DNA from: Bacteroidales bacterium
Lineage (GTDB): Bacteria > Bacteroidota > Bacteroidia > Bacteroidales > UBA932
Assembly: GCA_017554135.1 (NCBI GenBank)
Contig: JAFZIX010000086.1
Coordinates: 1-5,562, forward strand
Reading direction: 5' to 3'
Length of the DNA stretch: 5,562 nt
In this document: in pieces, positions 1-4,221 of the stretch
Layout of the letters: the number at the start of each line of letters is the position of its first letter
How positions within the stretch are numbered: the first letter of the stretch is position 1
Translations under genes and position numbers: made by a program
The notes under the pieces: generated by a model
What the model saw: the letters and a program-made list of their open reading frames with translations, nothing else
Databases searched by the model: none
What the model was told of the DNA's origin: nothing

Positions 1-49
1 CCCCTGTCATTCCGAACCCCCTGTCATTCCGAACGAAGTGAAGGAATCT
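1..49. repeat. Short interspersed repeat with a tandem 17-bp duplication
   Basis: The unit CCCCTGTCATTCCGAAC occurs twice head to tail, at 1-17 and 18-34, without mismatch. The second copy continues into GAAGTGAAGGAATCT (35-49), while the first stops at the repeat boundary. Within the longer copy ATTCC (26-30) can pair with GGAAT (43-47), giving a small stem with a 12-nt loop. From memory, sequences of the form TGTCATTCCGAACGAAGTGAAGGAATCT are common dispersed intergenic elements in Bacteroidota and some other phyla; this was not checked by a search. The window starts inside the array, so more copies may lie to the left. The repeat ends 12 bp before the peptidase start codon and so contributes to the 5' leader of that gene. 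Confidence 0.7.
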
Positions 50-61
50 AAATAATCTGAA

Positions 62-1582
62 ATGAAGAAACTGCTATTAATACCGGTAATGTTGCTGACA
101 GCAGCCATCGCGACTGCGCAGGATAATGAGTACGAAGGATTGGACTGCACCAGCATCGCCGTAGGGCGGCTGGCGAGCGATGACGGCAGCGTCATCACCT
201 CCCACACCTGCGATGGCAAATCCCGCACCTGGGCAACCATGGAGCCGTCGGCGAAGCATCCGAAAGGCACCATGCATCCGGTCTATAAGTGGACGCGCCG
301 CACCGCATTCCCCGGCGACACCACCGGCGTACGCTTTGCCGGCGAAATCCCTGAAGCGCGCAAAACCTACGCATACCTCAACACCGCATATCCCAGCCTC
401 AACGAGAAGCAGGTAGCCATTGGCGAGACCACCTTCTCCGGCCCCGACACCCTCCGCAGCGGCAACGGCATGTTCATGGTGGAGGAACTCTGCCGAATCG
501 CCCTCCAGCGCTGCGACAACGCCCGGGACGCCGTCCGCCTCATGGGCGAACTGGCGGAGGAATACGGCTATACCGACGGCGGCGAGTGCCTGACGGTGGC
601 GGACAAGAAAGAGGTCTGGTTCTTCGAGGTCCTCGGCCCCGGAAAGGGGGAGAAAGGTGCCGTCTGGGCTGCCCAGCGCGTGCCGGACGGGGAGGTGGCA
701 GTATCCGCCAACATCCCCCGTATCGGGCGCATCGACCGCTCCGACAAACGCAACTTCATGGCCTCCGGCAACGTTGAGGCGGTGGCGCAGAAATACGGCC
801 TCTGGGACGGTCAGGGCGAGTTCATCTTCTACAAGGCATACCACGCGGCGTACGGCGGAGGAAAGAACTTCCGCGAGCGCGAATGGTGGATCCTGAACGA
901 ACTGGCCCCCTCGCTCGGCCTGAAGTTCGAGGATGACGAGATGCCCTTCAGCGTCAAGCCGGAGAAGCCCGTGAGCGTGCGGGACGTGATGCAACTCCTC
1001 CGCTCCACCTATGAGGGCGTGCCCGGCTTCGATATGACCGAGAACATCAAACTGGGGGATAAGGTCAGCCCGCTGGCGAACCCCTGGCCCACCACGAACT
1101 ACCAGAAAACCATCAACACCATCGCTCCTGGCACCATCACCTTCCGACGTACGGTGGCAGTCGCGTGGTGCGCATATTCCACAGTCATCCAACTCCGCGG
1201 ATGGCTTCCGGATGCGGTCGGCGGTATCTGCTGGCTGGCGGTGGATAACCCCGCGCAGAGCCCTCACATCCCCATATTCGCAGGGTGTACCGAACTCCCG
1301 GCGCCCATGTCCGCCTGCGGCCAGAACAAGTACGACCCGTCGCTGTTTGTCTGGCAGTTCCGCAAGGCCAACAAACTCGCCACCCTCAGTTGGCAAAGCA
1401 CCAAGGAAGGCTTCAACAAAGTGCTGAAGGAGGTTGAGGATGCTACCTTCGAGGGCCTTCCCGGCCCCAAGGCAAAACCGGAAGAACTCAACGCCTACAC
1501 CAAGAAGGTCTATGACAACGCCGCCGCCCGCTGGAGCGAGTTGGAGGCCAAATACTGGGTGGAATTCGGCCGCGGATTCTAG
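62..1582 (+). CDS. Secreted C69-family dipeptidase (PepD-like Ntn hydrolase)
   Basis: This 506-residue protein is a probable exported dipeptidase of peptidase family C69. In this family an N-terminal cysteine, exposed by processing, acts as the nucleophile. Residues 1-19 form a signal peptide (KK, then a Leu/Ile/Ala-rich core) with a plausible cleavage site at ATA-Q20. The motif DCTSIAVG follows, with Cys29 as the predicted nucleophile, then the family-typical DDGSVITSHTCDG stretch (40-52). VAIGETTFSG (118-127), EVWFFEVLGPG (184-194) and SANIPRIG (215-222) also fit the family, and the length is normal. The start at 62 is chosen because it directly precedes the signal peptide. AAGGAA at 41-46 lies 15 nt upstream, too far for a normal ribosome-binding site, which is usual for Bacteroidota. 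No promoter is visible in the 61 bp upstream. The next gene follows after 39 bp on the same strand and may be cotranscribed. Export suggests peptide scavenging in the periplasm. The family assignment is firm but the dipeptide specificity is not known. Confidence 0.9.
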   Translation: MKKLLLIPVMLLTAAIATAQDNEYEGLDCTSIAVGRLASDDGSVITSHTCDGKSRTWATMEPSAKHPKGTMHPVYKWTRRTAFPGDTTGVRFAGEIPEARKTYAYLNTAYPSLNEKQVAIGETTFSGPDTLRSGNGMFMVEELCRIALQRCDNARDAVRLMGELAEEYGYTDGGECLTVADKKEVWFFEVLGPGKGEKGAVWAAQRVPDGEVAVSANIPRIGRIDRSDKRNFMASGNVEAVAQKYGLWDGQGEFIFYKAYHAAYGGGKNFREREWWILNELAPSLGLKFEDDEMPFSVKPEKPVSVRDVMQLLRSTYEGVPGFDMTENIKLGDKVSPLANPWPTTNYQKTINTIAPGTITFRRTVAVAWCAYSTVIQLRGWLPDAVGGICWLAVDNPAQSPHIPIFAGCTELPAPMSACGQNKYDPSLFVWQFRKANKLATLSWQSTKEGFNKVLKEVEDATFEGLPGPKAKPEELNAYTKKVYDNAAARWSELEAKYWVEFGRGF

Positions 1583-1590
1583 AATAGTGT

Positions 1591-1598
1591 TAACTTTG
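1591..1598 (+). promoter_or_regulatory. Bacteroidota -7 promoter element for the membrane-protein gene
   Basis: TAACTTTG matches the Bacteroidota primary sigma -7 consensus TAnnTTTG exactly and is followed by CAGCC. It lies 23 nt before the ATG at 1622, which predicts a short leader of about 17-20 nt. No good TTG -33 element is seen 17-23 nt upstream, so the promoter may be weak or only supplement read-through from the peptidase gene. No terminator-like hairpin is seen in the 39-bp gap. Confidence 0.55.
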
Positions 1599-1621
1599 CA
1601 GCCTTAAACTTAAAACCTGGA

Positions 1622-2761
1622 ATGAAAGCACCCAAACGTTCGACTGTTGAGGCGGTCATCTTTCTGGCGGTCCTGATAGCGGTTTTCTGGGCCCTGGGCA
1701 GCCGCATGGGCGGTGGCAACATGCTCAAGACCATGATGAATACGGCGCACGACCTGCTGCTGAACACCGTGTTCTACCTTATGGGAATAACGGTCCTCAC
1801 CGGAGCGCTGTCCAAACTGATGGCGGAGTTCGGCGTGGTAACCCTGCTCGAAAAGGTGCTGCGCCCGTTGATGAAGCCGCTGTTCAATCTGCCCGGCGTT
1901 GCGGCCCTCGGTGCAGTGATGACCTTCCTGTCGGACAATCCCGCCATAATCGCGCTCAGCAAGGACCGCTCGTTCGCGTCCTACTTTAAGAAATATCAGC
2001 TGATTTCTCTCACCAACTTCGGCACCGCCTTCGGAATGGGTTTCGTGGTGCTGATTACGATGTTCGGTTACGGCAGCGTGGGTGCGGCATTCGTAGGCCT
2101 GTTCGGCGCCTTCTGCGGATCCATAATCTCCACCCGGCTGATGCAGCGCTCCTGCCGCAAGGCATGGCCCGCGGAAATGGAGGAGTTGGTGCTGAAGGAT
2201 TATAAGGCCGATGAGGATGAATCTGCCGACGATTCAAGCCAGAAGAACAGCATCTTCATGCGCTTCCTGAACGCTATCCTGGACGGTGGCAAGAACGGTG
2301 TGGAGCTGGGCCTGCAGATAATCCCCGGCGTGCTCATAATCACTACCGCTGTCATAATGATCACCTTCGGCCCGGGCTCGGAAGGGTATACAGGAGCCGC
2401 TGCGCAGGGCGTTCCCATCCTCCCCTGGCTGGCGGATAAGATTCACTGGGTGTTCGAGTGGCTCTTCGGTTTCAAGGCGATGGAATTAATCGCGTTCCCG
2501 ATGACCGCCCTCGGCGCCGTTGGAGCCGCTCTCGGGCTGCTGCCCACCTTCGAGGCCGCCGGCTTCCTTGATGGAAACGCCATCGCCGTCTGCACCGCCA
2601 TCGGCATGTGCTGGTCCGGCTATCTCTCCACCCACACCGCGATGCTGGACTCCCTCGGCTGGCGCAAAGCCATCCCCAAGGCCCTCGGCGCCCACACCAT
2701 CGCTGGCCTTTGCGCCGGCATCATCGCCCACTTCACCTTCCTGTTGGTTGGCCTGTTGTAG
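1622..2761 (+). CDS. Polytopic membrane protein of the nucleoside-recognition (gate) family
   Basis: This 379-residue inner-membrane protein has about eight hydrophobic segments, near residues 10-27, 45-65, 92-112, 137-165, 232-250, 287-308, 318-335 and 356-378. An acidic hydrophilic loop (about 190-209, rich in D, E and S) separates two halves, each with a membrane-embedded gate-like repeat. SDNPAIIALSKDRSFASYF (104-122) and the GMCWSGYLSTHTAMLDSLG stretch (328-346) resemble the nucleoside-recognition family that includes SpmA/SpmB-like proteins. From memory it most resembles the CD0519/CD1768 subgroup. The transported substrate of that subgroup is not established, and the name 'nucleoside recognition' should not be read as proven nucleoside transport. 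Its position 39 bp behind a secreted dipeptidase suggests, without proof, a role in uptake or efflux of a hydrolysis product. The last 29 bp overlap the 3' end of the oppositely oriented hepT gene. GC content matches the peptidase and GH3 genes, so it appears to be resident DNA. Confidence 0.8.
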   Translation: MKAPKRSTVEAVIFLAVLIAVFWALGSRMGGGNMLKTMMNTAHDLLLNTVFYLMGITVLTGALSKLMAEFGVVTLLEKVLRPLMKPLFNLPGVAALGAVMTFLSDNPAIIALSKDRSFASYFKKYQLISLTNFGTAFGMGFVVLITMFGYGSVGAAFVGLFGAFCGSIISTRLMQRSCRKAWPAEMEELVLKDYKADEDESADDSSQKNSIFMRFLNAILDGGKNGVELGLQIIPGVLIITTAVIMITFGPGSEGYTGAAAQGVPILPWLADKIHWVFEWLFGFKAMELIAFPMTALGAVGAALGLLPTFEAAGFLDGNAIAVCTAIGMCWSGYLSTHTAMLDSLGWRKAIPKALGAHTIAGLCAGIIAHFTFLLVGLL

Positions 2762-3107
2762 CCTCAAACTCTTTCAGATATCCCACGACCTGCTCCCGCA
2801 ACGGCGGCAGGTCGTTTTGTATTACAGACCAAACGCGCCTCTTGGAAATCATATAGTAATCGTGCACAAGGACGTGCCTCATTGCAGTAATGGATCTCCA
2901 ATCGGTTTTTGGGTGGGAATATTTATAATCCAGAGAGAGCATATAAGAGGCTTCGCCGACTATTTCAATGTTTTTGACAAGGGCATAATAGAGTATGCTT
3001 TTCTCGTCCAGATCATCCAATGTTTTTCCGTCGGAAAAACGGAAACAACAGTCAATAGCATTTAGAATATGCTCTAATCTTTGCGGGTCTCTAACAGGCT
3101 CTCTCAT
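2733..3107 (-). CDS. hepT: HepT-type HEPN ribonuclease toxin (DUF86)
   Basis: This 124-residue all-alpha protein is a HEPN-domain RNase toxin of the DUF86/HepT family. The catalytic motif Rx4HxY is complete in RHVLVHDYY, with Arg77, His82 and Tyr84. Other family-typical stretches are VRDPQRLEHIL (5-15), LVKNIEIVGEA (43-53) and DWRSITAMRH (69-78). Known members dimerise and cleave RNA. In the characterised Shewanella system the Tyr of the motif is AMPylated by MntA, so Tyr84 is the expected target here. The ATG at 3107 is chosen because the MREPVRD opening fits the family; upstream in-frame ATGs at 3134 and 3164 would add non-family residues and overlap mntA further. The start lies 17 nt inside the end of mntA, pointing to translational coupling. 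The last nine residues (ATTGQPTGR) are read antisense to the end of the neighbouring membrane-protein gene and look like run-through past the usual end of the family. The low GC (about 40%) indicates transfer. Confidence 0.88.
   Translation of the reverse strand: MREPVRDPQRLEHILNAIDCCFRFSDGKTLDDLDEKSILYYALVKNIEIVGEASYMLSLDYKYSHPKTDWRSITAMRHVLVHDYYMISKRRVWSVIQNDLPPLREQVVGYLKEFEATTGQPTGR
2785..2820 (+). terminator. Candidate intrinsic terminator of the membrane-protein gene, inside hepT
   Basis: ACGACCTGC (2785-2793) pairs perfectly with GCAGGTCGT (2807-2815) around a 13-nt loop, and the 3' arm runs directly into TTTTGT (2815-2820). The hairpin lies 23 nt after the stop codon of the plus-strand membrane-protein gene, the expected place for its terminator. 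The same bases encode HepT residues 98-108 (NDLPPLREQVV) on the minus strand, so the hairpin could also be a coincidence of coding sequence. The T tract is short. Confidence 0.5.
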
Positions 3108-4056
3108 ATATGATATATTTTTCTTTATTGGCATTTTCTTGTGCGAATGGCAGCAGATAACCATTTTCTACAAAATCAATCTTTTTCCCGGTATTGTCTT
3201 GAAGTTCAAGCATATACCTGGTATAGTCCAATAAACTCACATTTTGTGTTTCATCGAAATCCACAAGTAAATCTATATCACTATCATACCTTTCTTCCTG
3301 TCTGGACCAGGAACCAAATATCCATGCTCGAAGCACAGGCTGTTTTTTCAAGGTTTGCTGAATAATCGAGATTATGACTACACGCTCCAAATTAATACAG
3401 GCAATCTGCTCCTTAACCTCTTCGGTTACCCCGCGGCGGCCGGCATAGCGAAGCAGGCGGTTTTTGTTGATCGGATACACCTCAAACGCGCGCTGATACT
3501 CTTTATGAAGGGCATCATCGCTCATGCGGAAATACTCCCTGTCTGCCACAAGGTCTACAAGTACTTTTTCCAAAGACGAAGCCGACATCCCGTCAGAAAC
3601 TACCAGCGGTGCATCAGAGACCAGGGCCTTTACGACAATCGCATCTTTAAGAGGCTCTTTATGAAGGATGGCGTCACGCAGAGAATAGACTGCCGGATAC
3701 CGCGAGCGAAGAAAGTCCAGCATGCGGGCGACTTCTTTGCGGTCGGTTTCTACAACAATGTTGCTGCTGTCGGGACACGAAATACATAGGCTGGCGCCGA
3801 CAAATTCAAGCACCAACAATGTGTTCAACTCCATCATCTTAGGGCATATGGGAACCTTATAGACGGGTTTTGCCCCCAAAGAATACACCCCCTTTCCGCT
3901 TTTATATATGATGCCCTTCCTTTCCAGCGCCCGTATCCTGGAAAACACCGTCTGTTCCGGCTCTCCCGGCATCAGAGCTTTAACATCTGCGGCAGACACC
4001 TCGCCCCTGCTTTCAAACAGAGCCAGTAGCTTTTCTTTATAATCCGTTCCTTTCAT
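3091..4056 (-). CDS. mntA: AbiEi-like winged helix fused to MntA-type nucleotidyltransferase antitoxin
   Basis: This 321-residue protein joins two antitoxin modules. Residues 7-60 form a winged helix-turn-helix: helix KEKLLALFES, then VSAADVKALMPG, recognition helix EQTVFSRIRALERKGII, and wing YKSGKGVYSLG. Residues about 65-212 resemble the C-terminal region of AbiEi antitoxins/DUF6577, seen in SLEKVLVDLVADREYF (161-176) and NKNRLLRYAGRRG (197-209). Residues about 215-321 are a minimal nucleotidyltransferase with the intact motif GSx10DxD (Gly248, Ser249, Asp260, Asp262) and a likely third metal ligand Asp294 in KKIDFVE. By homology with MntA it should neutralise HepT by transferring AMP to its Tyr84. 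The winged helix probably binds the operon promoter. Characterised MntA proteins are only about the size of the C-terminal module. The GC content falls from about 52% to 38% at the junction near position 3423. The ATG at 4056 is preceded by a promoter only 4 nt away. The DUF6577/AbiEi label is from pattern memory and less certain than the MNT call. Confidence 0.85.
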   Translation of the reverse strand: MKGTDYKEKLLALFESRGEVSAADVKALMPGEPEQTVFSRIRALERKGIIYKSGKGVYSLGAKPVYKVPICPKMMELNTLLVLEFVGASLCISCPDSSNIVVETDRKEVARMLDFLRSRYPAVYSLRDAILHKEPLKDAIVVKALVSDAPLVVSDGMSASSLEKVLVDLVADREYFRMSDDALHKEYQRAFEVYPINKNRLLRYAGRRGVTEEVKEQIACINLERVVIISIIQQTLKKQPVLRAWIFGSWSRQEERYDSDIDLLVDFDETQNVSLLDYTRYMLELQDNTGKKIDFVENGYLLPFAQENANKEKYIIYERAC

Positions 4057-4060
4057 GCCG

Positions 4061-4089
4061 CAAATATAATAAATAAATCGTCAAAACAA
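4061..4089 (-). promoter_or_regulatory. Promoter of the mntA-hepT operon
   Basis: Read on the minus strand, TATATTTG (4068-4061) matches the Bacteroidota -7 consensus TAnnTTTG exactly. A TTG (4089-4087) sits 18 nt upstream of it as a -33 element, slightly short of the usual 19-21. After the -7 element come only CGGC and the ATG at 4056, so transcription should start at or within the start codon. The surroundings (4061-4115) are strongly AT-rich. The -7 match is good; the -33 assignment is tentative. Confidence 0.6.
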
Positions 4090-4102
4090 TAATATAATTG
4101 AC
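4080..4102. promoter_or_regulatory. Candidate operator: inverted repeat over the -33 region
   Basis: GTCAA (4080-4084) and TTGAC (4098-4102) are inverted copies with 13 nt between them. A second nested inverted pair, CAAT (4087-4090) and ATTG (4097-4100), overlaps the proposed TTG -33 element. AbiEi antitoxins are known to repress their own promoter by binding inverted repeats, and the first gene of this operon begins with a winged helix, so autoregulation here is a reasonable inference. Short AT-rich inverted repeats also arise by chance in such sequence. Confidence 0.35.
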
Positions 4103-4138
4103 AACTTATTAAAATAGGTAACCTTCAAAGGAGCCATA

Positions 4139-4218
4139 TTGATAATCAGCAAGTTATAGAAAATCGTCTGGTGCATTTTCACCAGACGATTTCTTGTAAG
4201 TCGTTGAAAATCAGCAGG
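4139..4218. repeat. Imperfect 15-bp direct repeats bracketing the hairpin
   Basis: TTGATAATCAGCAAG (4139-4153) and TTGAAAATCAGCAGG (4204-4218) agree at 13 of 15 positions in the same orientation. They flank the 32-nt hairpin at 4161-4192 almost symmetrically, with 7 nt on the left and 11 nt on the right. The second copy ends 3 bp before the GH3 stop codon. The arrangement could mark a small mobile or insertion-derived element, or a duplicated terminator-associated motif. No transposase or longer inverted ends are present. Confidence 0.45.
4158..4192 (-). terminator. Strong hairpin, probable terminator of the GH3 gene
   Basis: AAATCGTCTGGTG (4161-4173) and CACCAGACGATTT (4180-4192) form a perfect 13-bp stem with a 6-nt loop. 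On the minus strand the hairpin begins 29 nt after the GH3 stop codon, and its 3' arm ends in TTTT followed by CTATAA. That is a modest U tract and fits a rho-independent terminator. On the plus strand the tail is only ATTTCTTG, and no plus-strand gene ends nearby. It should insulate the TA operon from GH3 transcription. Confidence 0.75.
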
Positions 4219-4221
4219 CCG

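Noticed and set aside
77..1396. Long minus-strand open frame of 439 codons opposite the dipeptidase
   Set aside because: It lies entirely within the well-supported C69 gene, its protein is low in recognisable motifs, and high GC readily gives long antisense frames.
2520..3065. Plus-strand frame of 181 codons across the end of the membrane-protein gene into hepT
   Set aside because: It is a frame shadow spanning two real genes; the Pro/Ser-rich first half and changed second half show no domain.
3105..3164. Upstream start codons for hepT at 3164 and 3134
   Set aside because: The extra residues are only another frame of the end of mntA, and the family begins with the MREPVRD-like segment encoded from 3107.
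3355..3789. Plus-strand frame of 144 codons opposite mntA
   Set aside because: It is antisense to the AbiEi-like domain, with no motif and no promoter.
2762..4135. Target-site duplication flanking the TA cassette
   Set aside because: CCTCAAACT near 2762 and CCTTCAAAG near 4122 are only loosely similar and the match is what chance would give; no integrase or insertion sequence is present.
4128..4159. AAAGGAG followed by a TTG on the plus strand
   Set aside because: The frame TTG ATA ATC AGC AAG TTA TAG stops after six codons and no plus-strand gene follows, so this is probably not a ribosome-binding site.
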